Of a stretch of 64,000 nt of DNA, positions 32,654 to 42,971 are shown piece by piece. Within the stretch, counting starts at the first letter, position 1, and each line of letters opens with the position of its first letter. The DNA is from Mesorhizobium carmichaelinearum (GTDB lineage Bacteria > Pseudomonadota > Alphaproteobacteria > Rhizobiales > Rhizobiaceae): contig NZ_FZQR01000001.1 of the NCBI RefSeq assembly GCF_900199455.1, positions 1 through 64,000 on the forward strand, given 5' to 3'. The notes below the pieces were generated by a model. The model was given only the letters and a program-made list of their open reading frames with translations, made no database searches and was not told the DNA's origin. The translations under genes and the position numbers were made by a program.

Positions 32654-33738
32654 GAAACCGGGATCCTCGCGAGAAGTTCGGCCAGACGCGCCGCTGCATC
32701 ACCGAGGGAACGTTCTTCGAGGACGAACCGTCTGGCTTCTGCGGCCATGATGGTTCTTTCGTCGTTACGGGCCAGCAGCCTTTCAATGGCGGAAGCGAAC
32801 GCCGCAACATCGCCCGGCGGGGTGAGAAACCCGGTCTGGCCATGCCGCACGACCTCCGGCACGCCGGCGATGTCCTGGGCCACGACCGGTAGGCCGGCGG
32901 CCTGTGCTTCAAGATAGGCAACGCCATAGGCCTCGCCGTAACCCGGCCAGACGTAAATTCCCCCACTGCACAGGATATCCGGCACGGCGGCTGGCTCAAT
33001 CGCGCCAAACCATTCGATACGGTCGGCAGGCAAGCCGGCGAATTGGGCTTTGACCTCGTCACGGGCCGGCCCGTCCCCGACGACCGACATGGTCCAGGAC
33101 AAGTGGCCGATCGAAGCGAGCGCCTGCGCCAGCATGCGATAGCTTTCGACTTTGTCGCCCGGGCGCATCATGGCGACGGTAACGAGGCGCGTCGGACAAC
33201 CCCGTGCCGGCGTTTCCCGGAACACCGATGTGTCGATGAAGGGCGAAAGCATGCCGAAAGCGGCGTCGGGGATCGCATCCACCAGTCCCTGACGATCCCT
33301 TTGCGTGAAGCAAATGTTCAGCGCCGCCTGTGCGACGGCTCGCGCCACCAACGCTTGCGCATCGGCCCACAAGCCGGCGTTGCGCCGCCTCGAATAGGAG
33401 GCTTCCGCTGTCACATAGGGGACAGCAAAGGCCGACGCCAACTCGGGCCCGATCAGGTCGGGCGCCTTGTAATAGGGATGGTAGGTAAACCAAAGATCGG
33501 GCTTGCCGTCACGATCCCAAAGCTTGGTCAGCCGCGCGGCTTCTTCTCGGGCCTCGATCTTGAGCGCTTCGAAACTTTTCAATTCCGGATCGCGTAGATA
33601 GAAGCGTAATTCGGATGCCAGTTCGACGCTGTGCCCTGCGTGCTCCAGCGCCTTGATGAGCATCCGTGCCATCTGGCGGTCGCCGGAGGCAACGGGATGG
33701 TTGGGCGACTTCAGCGCCGCGTAGAAGGCAATTCGCAT
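32650..33738 (-). CDS. GT4-family glycosyltransferase
   Basis: This 362-residue GT-B enzyme opens with MRIAFYAALKSPNHPVASGDRQMAR, where the Gly-rich acceptor loop is expected. It has the GT4 donor-site block YVWPGYGEAYGVAYLEAQAAGLPVVA with the E-x7-E motif, followed by GVPEVVRHGQTGFLTPPGD. The start at 33738 is preferred over 33780 because it begins at the first beta strand. It is the first gene of a leftward pair with the deacetylase-like gene and is divergent from the DUF3095 gene across 91 bases. The sugar specificity is not readable. Confidence 0.87.
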   Translation of the reverse strand: MRIAFYAALKSPNHPVASGDRQMARMLIKALEHAGHSVELASELRFYLRDPELKSFEALKIEAREEAARLTKLWDRDGKPDLWFTYHPYYKAPDLIGPELASAFAVPYVTAEASYSRRRNAGLWADAQALVARAVAQAALNICFTQRDRQGLVDAIPDAAFGMLSPFIDTSVFRETPARGCPTRLVTVAMMRPGDKVESYRMLAQALASIGHLSWTMSVVGDGPARDEVKAQFAGLPADRIEWFGAIEPAAVPDILCSGGIYVWPGYGEAYGVAYLEAQAAGLPVVAQDIAGVPEVVRHGQTGFLTPPGDVAAFASAIERLLARNDERTIMAAEARRFVLEERSLGDAAARLAELLARIPVS

Positions 33739-33829
33739 CGCCGGACCTATCCCCAGAAAGCCTGCGCAAGTCAATTTCAAAGCATGATCGCCTTCGCCTT
33801 CAAGCCGTGGAATGTGCTATCTGATGCTC

Positions 33830-34990
33830 ATGGAAACAGCTGCCGTGTCCGACCCGTTTGTCGCTTCTCTGCCGGTCTTCGCAAAGTTCGAAAGCGTTGC
33901 CGATATCGACAACTATCGGCCTCTCCCTGATGGCTGGGCGCTGGCCACCGCCGACATCGTCGGCTCGACCAAGGCGATCGAGGCCGGGCGCTACAAAACC
34001 GTCAACATGGCCGGCGCCAGCGTCATTTCGGCGCTGCTCAATGCGCTGGGTCGGCAAGATCTCCCCTTTGTCTTCGGCGGCGACGGCGCGCTCGTGGCGT
34101 TTCCCGGCTCGGCGCTGGAGGTCACCCGCAACGCGCTGGCGGCTGTCCAGAGATGGGTGGCGGACGAACTGGACCTGACCTTGCGTGCCGCAATCGTGCC
34201 GATAACGGATATAAGAGCGCAAGGCCTCGACGTTCGCGTGGCGAGGTTCCAGGCCTCCGAAGCGGTCTTCTATGCCATGTTCGCCGGCGGTGGCGGCAGT
34301 TGGGCGGAAGCCGAGATGAAAGCCGGGCGCTACCGCATCGATCCCGCGCCGGCCGGCGCGCGGCCGGATCTGACCGGCCTCTCCTGCCGCTGGAACCCGA
34401 TAGAAGCCCGGCATGGCGAAATCGTCTCGATCATAGCCATACCGGGAGTGTCGCGCGATTTGCGCGGTTTTCAGTTTCTGGCTTCCGACATCATCGCCCT
34501 TGCCGGCCGGCAGGAGCGCGATGGCCACCCGGTGCCGGTGGACGGGCCGGGCTACAGTCTCTTGCCCGCCGGCCTCGATGTCGAGGCGCGAGCCACGGCG
34601 CGGCCAGGGCGGCGGTGGCTGGCGAAGCTGTGGGTGATATTCCTGATGACGCTTACGGCGGTCACCGACAGATTTGGCTGGACCATCGGTCGTTTCGATC
34701 CGAAGGTCTACAAACGCGAGGTGGCCAGCAATTCGGATTTCCGGAAGTTCGACGACGGCTTGAAGATGACCATCGACGTTGACGCTGATGTGTTGCAACG
34801 GATCGAGAGCCGGCTGAAACAGGCGGAAGAGGCGGGCATCTGCAGCTACGGCCTGCACCGCCAGAAATCGGCCTTGATGACATGCCTCGTCGCCTCGCCG
34901 CTGCAACGCGATCACGTTCATTTCATCGATGGCGCCGCGGGCGGCTATGCGATGGCTGCCGCAAGCCTGAAGGCGAAGGCGCCGGTTTGA
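33830..34990 (+). CDS. DUF3095 family, divergent nucleotide-cyclase-like protein
   Basis: This 386-residue protein matches DUF3095. The first half keeps cyclase-type motifs: ALATADIVGSTKAIEAGRYK, where the Asp would be metal ligand one, and PFVFGGDGALVAFPG, where GGDG would be ligand two. The usual VN-x3-R motif of class III cyclases was not found, so catalytic competence is open. The rest (about 190-386) is family-specific, with a short hydrophobic segment (KLWVIFLMTLTAVTD). Starts at 33812 and 33830 are both possible. It lies between glycosyltransferase and sugar-dehydrogenase genes and may make, or sense, a nucleotide signal. Confidence 0.8.
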   Translation: METAAVSDPFVASLPVFAKFESVADIDNYRPLPDGWALATADIVGSTKAIEAGRYKTVNMAGASVISALLNALGRQDLPFVFGGDGALVAFPGSALEVTRNALAAVQRWVADELDLTLRAAIVPITDIRAQGLDVRVARFQASEAVFYAMFAGGGGSWAEAEMKAGRYRIDPAPAGARPDLTGLSCRWNPIEARHGEIVSIIAIPGVSRDLRGFQFLASDIIALAGRQERDGHPVPVDGPGYSLLPAGLDVEARATARPGRRWLAKLWVIFLMTLTAVTDRFGWTIGRFDPKVYKREVASNSDFRKFDDGLKMTIDVDADVLQRIESRLKQAEEAGICSYGLHRQKSALMTCLVASPLQRDHVHFIDGAAGGYAMAAASLKAKAPV

Positions 34991-34997
34991 GCACGGC

Positions 34998-35020
34998 TTG
35001 CGGAAATTGATCTTCCGCAA
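34998..35020 (+). terminator. Hairpin after the DUF3095 gene
   Basis: TTGCGGAA (34998-35005) pairs perfectly with TTCCGCAA (35013-35020) across a seven-base loop, seven bases after the stop. No T tract follows, so it is a weak terminator candidate or an mRNA-end structure. Confidence 0.35.
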
Positions 35021-35104
35021 TATGCCTCGGCCATGGTTCCGGGGACAAGGTGAGCCTCGCCATGACAACGGACAGCCTGTCCGAATTGACTGGAAAGCAG
35101 ATTT

Positions 35105-36448
35105 TTGGACGCCTCACAATCGATATATGACAGTCTTCTGAACCGGATTTCGACGCGCGCCGCGCAGGTCGGCGTGATCGGACTGGGCTATGTCGGGTTG
35201 CCGCTGGCGGTTGCGGTCGCACGCGCCGGCTTCCCGGTTTCCGGCTTCGACATCGAAGCCCGGAAGGTCGAGAGCCTGAACAACGGCCAATCCTACATCG
35301 AGGCAGTGACGTCGACAGCCCTTGCCGGCCAGGTGGCGAGCGGACGGTTCCGCGCCACCGCGGATTTTGCCGAACTGGCCGTCTGCGATGTCATCATCAT
35401 CTGCGTTCCGACACCGCTGACGAAACACCGCGAGCCGGACCTCTCCTTTGTCACCAACACGGCAGGCACCATCGCGAAGCATCTGCGTCTCGGCCAGCTC
35501 GTCGTGCTGGAATCGACCACCTATCCCGGCACCACCGACGACGTGATCAAGCCCATACTGGAAGCAACCGGCTTGCAGTCGAAGACAGACTTCTTCCTCG
35601 GCTTCTCGCCCGAACGCGAGGATCCCGGCAACCGTAGCTTTGAAGTCGCGACGATCCCAAAGGTCGTGGCGGGCGACGGCATTGAAGCGGCGGCGCTCGT
35701 GCAAGCTTTCTACCAAAGCGTGGTCAAGACCGTCGTTCCGGTTTCCACCACCGCGACCGCCGAGGCGGTCAAGCTGACGGAAAACATCTTCCGTTCGGTC
35801 AACATAGCCCTCGTCAACGAATTGAAGGTTGTGCTCGGGGCGATGGGCATCGACATCTGGGAGGTGATCGAGGCGGCAAAGAGCAAGCCCTTCGGCTACA
35901 TGCCTTTCTATCCTGGCCCGGGACTTGGCGGGCACTGCGTTCCGATCGATCCCTTCTACCTGACGTGGAAGGCGCGCGAATACGAACTGCCGACCCGCTT
36001 CATCGAGCTGGCGGCAGAGATCAACACGGCCATGCCGCGTCATGTGGTCGATGAACTGGCGAAGGCGCTGGACCGGCGCTGCGGCAAGGCGCTCAGCCGC
36101 TCGCGCATTCTCATCATCGGGCTGGCCTATAAGAAGAATGTGCCCGACATCCGCGAAAGCCCCTCATTGCGGCTCATTGAGCTCATCGAGGAATGGGGCG
36201 GCAAGGCGGAATTCCACGACCCGCATGTTACCGAGATCCCGACCACACGGGAGCATATGGCGATCAAGGGGCGCCGCTCGGTCGCATTGACCGAGGCGGC
36301 CTTGAAGGGTTTCGATGCTGTGGTCGTTGCAACCGACCACGACGCGATCGACTATAAGATCATCGCTGATCACGCCGTTCTGATCCTCGACACACGCAAT
36401 GTTTTCGGCCGCCTCGGGCTGGCCCGAGACACGGTGGTGAAGGCCTGA
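35105..36448 (+). CDS. UDP-N-acetylsugar/UDP-glucose-type 6-dehydrogenase
   Basis: This 447-residue nucleotide-sugar dehydrogenase has an N-terminal NAD loop GVIGLGYVGLP (about 23-33), the central GPGLGGHCVPIDPFYLTW with catalytic Cys278, and a C-terminal domain with GLAYKKNVPDIRESPSL. The HCVPIDP variant and length resemble WbpA/TviB-type enzymes that oxidise UDP-N-acetylhexosamines to uronic acids, but UDP-glucose cannot be excluded. It supplies an acidic nucleotide sugar for polysaccharide synthesis in the cytoplasm. The start is a TTG at 35105 with a modest GGAAAG upstream. It closes the glycan locus. Confidence 0.9.
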   Translation: MDASQSIYDSLLNRISTRAAQVGVIGLGYVGLPLAVAVARAGFPVSGFDIEARKVESLNNGQSYIEAVTSTALAGQVASGRFRATADFAELAVCDVIIICVPTPLTKHREPDLSFVTNTAGTIAKHLRLGQLVVLESTTYPGTTDDVIKPILEATGLQSKTDFFLGFSPEREDPGNRSFEVATIPKVVAGDGIEAAALVQAFYQSVVKTVVPVSTTATAEAVKLTENIFRSVNIALVNELKVVLGAMGIDIWEVIEAAKSKPFGYMPFYPGPGLGGHCVPIDPFYLTWKAREYELPTRFIELAAEINTAMPRHVVDELAKALDRRCGKALSRSRILIIGLAYKKNVPDIRESPSLRLIELIEEWGGKAEFHDPHVTEIPTTREHMAIKGRRSVALTEAALKGFDAVVVATDHDAIDYKIIADHAVLILDTRNVFGRLGLARDTVVKA

Positions 36449-36696
36449 CGGCGTCTGAGCCGGCGAATTTTTTGCCCGATGTCAGGATCGTGATTGCACT
36501 CCGCCGGCAGCCTCGCCACATAAGGCGACGCAGGACATAGATGCAGTTACGCCAGCTCCTTTCGTTGCAAGGACAGTCATCCGGGAAATTTCTTGCCGCA
36601 TGCAGCCGAGGCCGGCCTCGTTGACTTCGGGGGCTTTATCTTTGGGTCGTTGGCGGACTGTGTTATGGCGGATCAAAGGACGGGTTTCGAGATAGC

Positions 36697-38037
36697 ATGA
36701 GCACAGCGCGAGCAGAAATTTCCACCATTCTCATGGATAAGGTTGCCGATTGGCTGAACCAATCGGCGCTGGCGGGCAGCGACCTGGAAACATTGGTAAA
36801 GGGCTTTTGCGAACGGCTGGCTGCTGCCGGCCTGCCGCTGAAGCGGGTGCATTTGAGCTTTTCGATGCTGCATCCGCTTTACGACGCGCTTGGCTTCACC
36901 TGGTTTCGCGGCCAGGGCATAGAAGTGGAAGGCTTCCGCGCCGAGCCCGGCGGGCCGTCCGACAGATTTCTGACCAGCCCATACTACCATCTGCTCAGCA
37001 ACAAGCTCGACCATCTGCGACGCCGGATCGACCCGTCATTGCCGCCGGAATTTCCTATTTTCGAGGAACTCAGGCTTATCGGCGTCACCGATTACATGGC
37101 TTTCGTCCATCCCTTCAGCGGCAACACCAGTCAGGGCATGATCGGGTCCTGGTCCACCGACAGTGCTACAGGCTTCAGCGACAGCATGATTTCGGCGCTG
37201 CTGCGCATCCAGAGCCATCTCGCTATCGCAACCAAGATGGCGGTACTCACCAAGCTCGCCGACAACATGATGACCACTTATCTCGGCGGCGACGCCGGCA
37301 GGCGCGTGCTGGACGGCCAGATCAAACGCGGCGAAGGCGATACGATCCGGGCCGCGCTGGTCATGGGCGATATGCGCGGATCGTCGAGGCTTGCCGAAAC
37401 CTCCGGCCGCGAAATCTATATCGATACGCTGAACCAGTTTTTCGACGCCGTTGCCGCACCTTTCAATCGCAAAGGCGGACAGATCATGAGTTTCATCGGG
37501 GATGGCTTCATTGCCGTCTACCCTTGCGAAAGACACCGCTCGCAGTCCGAAATCGCCTGCCAGGCTGCCCTTGCGGCCGCGCACAAGGCCACCGCGCGCA
37601 TGATGGATCTCAATCTGCGCAGGAAGGAGCAGGGGTTGGGCGACATACAATTTGGTATCGGCCTGCATGTCGGCAATGTGATGTTCGGCAATGTCGGGCT
37701 TACCGACCGGCTCACATTCTCTGCCTTCGGCTCGGCTGTAAACGAGGTCCAGCGCCTCCAGACCCTGACCAAGAAATATCCGCACAGCGTTCTCGCAAGC
37801 GAAGACTTCGCCAGCTACTGCGGGACTAACAGCTGGTTGACGCTCGGCAAGGAGGAACTGCGGGGAATCAAGCAGAAGCTGACAGTGCTTGCACCCGATC
37901 TGTCGGGCGCTCTCGCACTCGATGAAGACGCTGCGCTGGAGCCGATTCACGACCGAAGATCGGACGCCGAGCAGGTCATGCTGCTTCATCGCGATACCGC
38001 GCGGATATCGGCGGGCGACCCGAGCAAGCTCCAGTAA
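36697..38037 (+). CDS. Class III adenylate/guanylate cyclase with N-terminal sensor
   Basis: This 446-residue protein has a C-terminal class III cyclase domain (about 225-400): ALVMGDMRGSSRLAE (metal Asp), MSFIGDGFIAVYP (second metal Asp) and FSAFGSAVNEVQRLQ (VN and Arg). The N-terminal 200 residues match the sensor seen in soluble rhizobial cyclases (HLSFSMLHPLYDALGFTWFRG, then DYMAFVHPFSG). No membrane segment or signal peptide is visible, so it is cytoplasmic. It likely makes cAMP from ATP, though substrate choice was not tested residue by residue. The ribosome binding site is weak. It stands alone between the sugar dehydrogenase and the peptide transporter. Confidence 0.88.
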   Translation: MSTARAEISTILMDKVADWLNQSALAGSDLETLVKGFCERLAAAGLPLKRVHLSFSMLHPLYDALGFTWFRGQGIEVEGFRAEPGGPSDRFLTSPYYHLLSNKLDHLRRRIDPSLPPEFPIFEELRLIGVTDYMAFVHPFSGNTSQGMIGSWSTDSATGFSDSMISALLRIQSHLAIATKMAVLTKLADNMMTTYLGGDAGRRVLDGQIKRGEGDTIRAALVMGDMRGSSRLAETSGREIYIDTLNQFFDAVAAPFNRKGGQIMSFIGDGFIAVYPCERHRSQSEIACQAALAAAHKATARMMDLNLRRKEQGLGDIQFGIGLHVGNVMFGNVGLTDRLTFSAFGSAVNEVQRLQTLTKKYPHSVLASEDFASYCGTNSWLTLGKEELRGIKQKLTVLAPDLSGALALDEDAALEPIHDRRSDAEQVMLLHRDTARISAGDPSKLQ

Positions 38038-38179
38038 CCGCACCAATCCGGTCCGAACGCCGTGGCGGGCAGTCCGGTCGTCGGTCCCGCCAAGGGCGAC
38101 CGTTTCGAATCCAAGTTGCTCTAAGCTGGCAATGCGCTAGTCTCGCTTTCTGGACTGCCAGAGTGGGGCTGGTGCGAGA

Positions 38180-40075
38180 ATGAATTCGGGTTTTGATCTG
38201 CTGCGGATCGAAGATGTTGGCATCTCTTTTGCCATTATCGGGGGACCGTTGCATGCCGTCAGGCGCGCAAGTCTTCGCGTCCTGCCCGGCAAGGTTACCG
38301 CGCTTGTGGGCGAGTCAGGTTCCGGAAAATCGGTTCTCAGCCAGGCCGTGATGGGCATTTTGCCGAACACAGCCCATGTTCGCGGCCGTATCCTGTTTTC
38401 CGATCCTGAAAAGCCCGGCACGACGCAGGATATCCTGCAGATGCCGCGCGATGGACCCGAAATCCGGGCGTTGAGAGGCAGCCGCATCGGCAAGATCTTT
38501 CAGGAGCCGATGACATCACTGTCGCCGCTGCACACGATCGGCAACCAGGTCAGCGAATCGCTGCAGATTCATACGCCCATGGCTCGGGTGGAGCGCAAGG
38601 CGCGGACCGAGGAAATGCTCAGCCTTGTCGGCTTTCCCAATCCCAAGCGCGCCTATGACATGTATCCGTTTGAACTTTCGGGAGGATTGCGTCAACGCGC
38701 CATGATCGCCATGGCTCTTATCTGCCGGCCCGCTTTGCTGATCGCCGATGAGCCGACGACGGCGTTGGACGTCACTATCCAGGCGCAAATCCTGCAGTTG
38801 CTGCGCGAGCTTCAGACCAAGCTGAACATGGCGATGCTGCTGATCACGCACGACCTCGGCGTTGTCGCCAATGTCGCCGACGAGGTGGTGGTCATGTACC
38901 ATGGCGAGATCATGGAAGCGGGACCTGTGGAGGCGATATTCCGCCGGCCGGGCCACCCTTACCTGAAGGGCCTGATGGCAGCCGTACCGCATTTCGACCT
39001 GAAGCCTGGCGAAAGGCTGAAAGCGCTCCGCGAGGTGCCGGTGAATGTCGGGAACCTGCTCGGCAAGCAGACGGCGCCGGCATCGACGGGGCCGGACGAC
39101 ATCCTGCTGTCGGTCAGGGATCTGAAAAAGGTCTTCACCACCCGCAAGTCCGGATGGTTCGGCGGGGGTCATCAAACCACTGTTCGCGCCGTGGACGGCG
39201 TGAGCTTCGATATCAGGCGGGGCGAGTGCCTGGGTCTGGTCGGCGAAAGCGGCTCCGGCAAAACCACCGTCAGCAAGATGCTGATGCGGGCAGTCACCCC
39301 TAGCGGCGGCTCCGTGGTCTTCAACGGCCGCGACAGATCAATCGACGTCTTGGGGGCCGAGGGAGACGCCCTGCGCTTGCTGCGCGCGAAAATCCAGATG
39401 GTCTTCCAGGATCCGGTTTCGTCGCTTTCACCGCGCATGACGGTGGAGAACATCTTGAGCGAGCCGCTGGAAATTCATCAACGCGGCAATGCCGCGTCCC
39501 GACTGGCCACCATCAAGAGCCTGATGCAGGCAATCGGGCTCGATCCGCGCTTCATCAAGCGTTATCCGCACAGTTTCTCCGGCGGGCAGCGTCAGCGTAT
39601 CGGCATCGCGCGCGCGTTGGCGCTGGGGCCTGAACTTCTGATCTGCGACGAGCCGGTTTCGGCGCTCGATGTCTCTGTCCAGGCGCAGATCCTGAACCTT
39701 CTGAAGGACCTGCAGAAGGAACTGGGCCTGACCTACCTGTTCATATCCCACAATCTGGCTGTGGTGGACTACATGGCAGACCGCATCGCGGTGATGTGCG
39801 GCGGGCGTATCGTCGAGCTTGCGCCGCGCGAAATTCTGCTTAGGAAACCGGTCCACCCCTACACGCGCTCACTTGTCGCCGCGGTACCTTTCCCGGATCT
39901 CGACAGGCCGATGGATTTCAAGACGCTGAAGCTCGGGGGCGCTTCCGATACCAGCGCATGGGGACCGCAATTCCGCGACGAGGGCGACGAGGATATGCTG
40001 TCGCCGCTCGATCTTGGCGGCGGCCACCTCGTGCTGGCCCGACGTTCGGCCGATGTCAGAGACCTACGCCATTGA
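38180..40075 (+). CDS. Oligopeptide-type ABC importer, double ATPase
   Basis: The 631 residues contain two complete ABC ATPase domains, as in YejF/GsiA. Domain one has Walker A GESGSGKS, signature LSGGLRQ and Walker [13 protein letters not shown]. Domain two has [15 protein letters not shown] and [12 protein letters not shown]. It powers uptake of peptides or related solutes across the inner membrane. Downstream are a binding protein and two permeases with overlapping or near-overlapping starts, so this is one operon. Putting the ATPase first is unusual but seen in related importers. The middle linker (about 265-300) includes the usual LLR-like sector of Opp ATPases. Confidence 0.92.
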   Translation: MNSGFDLLRIEDVGISFAIIGGPLHAVRRASLRVLPGKVTALVGESGSGKSVLSQAVMGILPNTAHVRGRILFSDPEKPGTTQDILQMPRDGPEIRALRGSRIGKIFQEPMTSLSPLHTIGNQVSESLQIHTPMARVERKARTEEMLSLVGFPNPKRAYDMYPFELSGGLRQRAMIAMALICRPALLIADEPTTALDVTIQAQILQLLRELQTKLNMAMLLITHDLGVVANVADEVVVMYHGEIMEAGPVEAIFRRPGHPYLKGLMAAVPHFDLKPGERLKALREVPVNVGNLLGKQTAPASTGPDDILLSVRDLKKVFTTRKSGWFGGGHQTTVRAVDGVSFDIRRGECLGLVGESGSGKTTVSKMLMRAVTPSGGSVVFNGRDRSIDVLGAEGDALRLLRAKIQMVFQDPVSSLSPRMTVENILSEPLEIHQRGNAASRLATIKSLMQAIGLDPRFIKRYPHSFSGGQRQRIGIARALALGPELLICDEPVSALDVSVQAQILNLLKDLQKELGLTYLFISHNLAVVDYMADRIAVMCGGRIVELAPREILLRKPVHPYTRSLVAAVPFPDLDRPMDFKTLKLGGASDTSAWGPQFRDEGDEDMLSPLDLGGGHLVLARRSADVRDLRH

Positions 40076-41970
40076 TCAGCCGCCGCACCGTCCTTGGTCT
40101 CATGGCTTCGGCATTTCTGCCGGGCACGTTGCGCGCCGCCGATCTGGAGCCTGAATTTCTTCAGCCGCAGTTGAAGGCCAGGGCCCTGCCGGCACTTGCC
40201 GAACGCCTGCCCAAGAGCCCGCGTGCTTTGAATCTCGCTGCGATGGGCCGGCAGCCCGGTCAGTATGGCGGCACGCTGCGCACGATCATCGGCAGCCAGA
40301 AAGATATCCGGATGATGACGATCTACGGGTATGCTCGCCTGGTCGGCTATGACGAAAAGCTCAACTTGCAACCCGACATTCTCGAAAGTTTCCACGTAGC
40401 GGATAATCGCGTCTTCACCTTCAAGATACGGGAAGGACATAAGTGGTCCGACGGCAGCCTGCTGACGCCGGAGGATTTTCGCTATTGCTGGGAAGATGTC
40501 TGGCTGAACGATGAGCTTTCGGAAGGCGGGGTCGCCCCTTCCCTGCTGGCGGACGGCAAGCCGCCTCGCTTCGAGATCGTCGATCCGTTGACGGTCCGCT
40601 ATAGTTGGGATGCGCCCAATCCCGACTTCCTGCCAAAGCTCGCCGCTGCTTCGCCGCTACCGCTTGTTCTGCCGGCCGCCTATCTCAAGCAGTTCCACAA
40701 GAAGTACCAGGATCCATTCCGGCTCGCCGGCCTGATGAAGGAGTACCGGGCCAAGAAATGGACGCTCCTGCATATCCGCATGTCGCGGCAGTATCGCCCG
40801 GAGAACCCGGAGTTGCCGACGCTCGATCCCTGGCAGAACCGGACCAAGCCGCCGGCTGAGCAGTTTATCTTCGAGCGCAACCCGTTCTTTCATCGAACAG
40901 ACGAGAATGGCCGGCAACTGCCCTATGTTGACCGGATTGTCATGAATGTCAGCTCGTCGGCGATCATTTCCGCCAAGACCGGTGCGGGCGAGAGCGACCT
41001 GCAATGCATGGGAATTGACTTCGCCGATTACTCCTTCCTGAAGGACGCGGAGAAGCGCTACCCGGTGAAGATGCATCTCTGGAAACGCACACAGGGCTCG
41101 CGGCTGGCGCTGCTGCCCAATCTGAATTGTGCCGACCAGGTGTGGCGTGGCCTCTTCCGCGACGTGCGCGTGCGCCGCGCACTTTCGCTCGCTGTGGACA
41201 GGCGCGAGATCAATCTGGCCGTGTTCTACGGATTGGCGCAGGAAAGTGCCGATACGGTCCTGCCGGAGAGCCCGCTCTACCGGCCGGAATTCGCGAAAGC
41301 CTGGGTCGCCCATGATCCCGACCAGGCCAATGCGCTGCTCGACGAGGTCGGGCTTCAGACGCGTGACGATGACGGCCTGCGGATACTTCCCGACGGACGC
41401 CCGGCGCAGGTCATCGTGGAAACGGCCGGCGAAAGCACCCTGGAAACCGACGCGCTCGAACTCATCACCGATCACTGGCGCAAGATCGGCATTGCCCTGT
41501 TCATCCGGACTTCGCAGCGCGATATCTTCCGCAGCCGCGCGCTTGGCGGCGAGATCATGATGTCGATGTGGTCGGGCATCGACAATGGCGTGCCGACCGC
41601 CGACATGAACCCGTACCAGTTGGCCCCCACCGTCGACGATCAGTTGCAATGGCCGCTCTGGGGTGCTCACTATTTGTCTCATGGCACGCTCGGTGAGGCG
41701 CCCGATCTTCCGCCTGTGGTCGAGCTGATGGCTTTGCTCAAGCGCTGGAACGCATCAACCGAAGCCGCGGAGCGCGCCGAAATCTGGAATTCAATGCTGT
41801 CGATCTACACCGATCAGGTGTTTTCGATCGGCACGGTGAACGCAACGTATCAGCCGGTTCTGGCGTCCTCGCGGCTGCGCAACCTGCCTGACAAGGCGCT
41901 CTACGGCTACGACCCGACTGCCTATCTCGGTGTCTATATGCCGGATACATTCTGGCTTGGAGAGACCTGA
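40072..41970 (+). CDS. Peptide-type (family 5) solute-binding protein
   Basis: Translation begins at a TTG (40072) overlapping the ATPase stop (TTGA). The product then opens with [21 protein letters not shown], a twin-arginine-like signal peptide, ending near residue 23. The mature protein resembles SBP family 5 (YejA/OppA): GHKWSDGSLLTPEDFRYCWEDV, then RAPLSLAVDRREI-like and GLQTRDDDGLRI segments. It captures an oligopeptide or similar solute in the periplasm and delivers it to the permeases at 41973 and 42968. Length (632 residues) is normal. The specific ligand is unknown. Confidence 0.9.
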   Translation: MISRRTVLGLMASAFLPGTLRAADLEPEFLQPQLKARALPALAERLPKSPRALNLAAMGRQPGQYGGTLRTIIGSQKDIRMMTIYGYARLVGYDEKLNLQPDILESFHVADNRVFTFKIREGHKWSDGSLLTPEDFRYCWEDVWLNDELSEGGVAPSLLADGKPPRFEIVDPLTVRYSWDAPNPDFLPKLAAASPLPLVLPAAYLKQFHKKYQDPFRLAGLMKEYRAKKWTLLHIRMSRQYRPENPELPTLDPWQNRTKPPAEQFIFERNPFFHRTDENGRQLPYVDRIVMNVSSSAIISAKTGAGESDLQCMGIDFADYSFLKDAEKRYPVKMHLWKRTQGSRLALLPNLNCADQVWRGLFRDVRVRRALSLAVDRREINLAVFYGLAQESADTVLPESPLYRPEFAKAWVAHDPDQANALLDEVGLQTRDDDGLRILPDGRPAQVIVETAGESTLETDALELITDHWRKIGIALFIRTSQRDIFRSRALGGEIMMSMWSGIDNGVPTADMNPYQLAPTVDDQLQWPLWGAHYLSHGTLGEAPDLPPVVELMALLKRWNASTEAAERAEIWNSMLSIYTDQVFSIGTVNATYQPVLASSRLRNLPDKALYGYDPTAYLGVYMPDTFWLGET

Positions 41971-41972
41971 GC

Positions 41973-42971
41973 GTGCTTCGATATATTGTCTGGCGCATCG
42001 CCGTGATGGTTCCAACGCTGCTGGTCATATCGGCGCTGGTGTTCACGATCATCGAACTTCCGCCAGGCGACTATTTCGACAGCTATGTCGCCGAGCTTCG
42101 GGCTCAGGGCGAAGCGGTGGATTCCGATCGCATCCAGATGATGCGCAAGGAATATGGTTTCGACCAGCCACCGGTCATTCGCTACTTCTACTGGGTCGGC
42201 GGGATGCTGCACGGCGATTTCGGCTATTCCTTCGAGTATGAGCTGCCGGTTCGCGACGTCGTCGGCGACCGAATGTGGCTGACCGTTCTGGTTTCCTTCG
42301 TCACGATCATCGTCACCTGGCTCATCGCCTTTCCGATCGGCATGTACTCCGCCACGCATCAATACAGCTGGGGCGACTACGGCCTGACGTTCTTGGGCCT
42401 TCTCGGCCTTGCCATTCCGAACTTCATGCTGGCGCTGATCCTGATGTATTTCGCCAACATCTGGTTCGGCACGTCCATCGGCCATCTCATGGACCAGCAA
42501 TATCTCGGCGAGCCGATGAGCTGGGCCAAGGCGCAGTCTATCCTCGCTCATCTCTGGATCCCGGTCTTGATCATCGGCACCGGGGGCACGGCAAGCATGA
42601 TCCGGCGACTGCGCGCCAATCTGCTCGACGAACTACACAAGCAATATGTCGTGACCGCGCGCGCCAAAGGCCTTCATCCCTTCAAGGCACTGGTCAAATA
42701 TCCGCTGCGCATGGCGCTCAATTTCTTTATTTCCGACATCGGCTCTATCCTGCCGGCCATCATCTCCGGCGCCGAAATCACCGCGATCGTGTTGTCTTTG
42801 GAAACGACCGGGCCGATGCTGATCAGGGCGCTGCAGAGCCAGGACATGTATCTAGCCGGGTCGTTCCTGATGTTCCTCGCCTTCCTGACGGTCATCGGTG
42901 TCCTAATTTCCGACCTGGCGCTGGCGCTGCTTGATCCACGAATTCGCTTGCAGGGCGGCAGCACCAAATGA
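41973..42971 (+). CDS. Oligopeptide-type ABC importer permease 1
   Basis: This 332-residue permease (OppB/YejB-like) has about six membrane helices. The first is in MLRYIVWRIAVMVPTLLVISALVF, and the ATPase-contacting EAA-like loop is YVVTARAKGLHPFKALVKYPLRMALN. The start is a GTG two bases after the binding-protein stop. It forms the channel with the permease at 42968. Its stop overlaps that gene by four bases, so the subunits are made in equal amounts. Confidence 0.92.
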   Translation: MLRYIVWRIAVMVPTLLVISALVFTIIELPPGDYFDSYVAELRAQGEAVDSDRIQMMRKEYGFDQPPVIRYFYWVGGMLHGDFGYSFEYELPVRDVVGDRMWLTVLVSFVTIIVTWLIAFPIGMYSATHQYSWGDYGLTFLGLLGLAIPNFMLALILMYFANIWFGTSIGHLMDQQYLGEPMSWAKAQSILAHLWIPVLIIGTGGTASMIRRLRANLLDELHKQYVVTARAKGLHPFKALVKYPLRMALNFFISDIGSILPAIISGAEITAIVLSLETTGPMLIRALQSQDMYLAGSFLMFLAFLTVIGVLISDLALALLDPRIRLQGGSTK

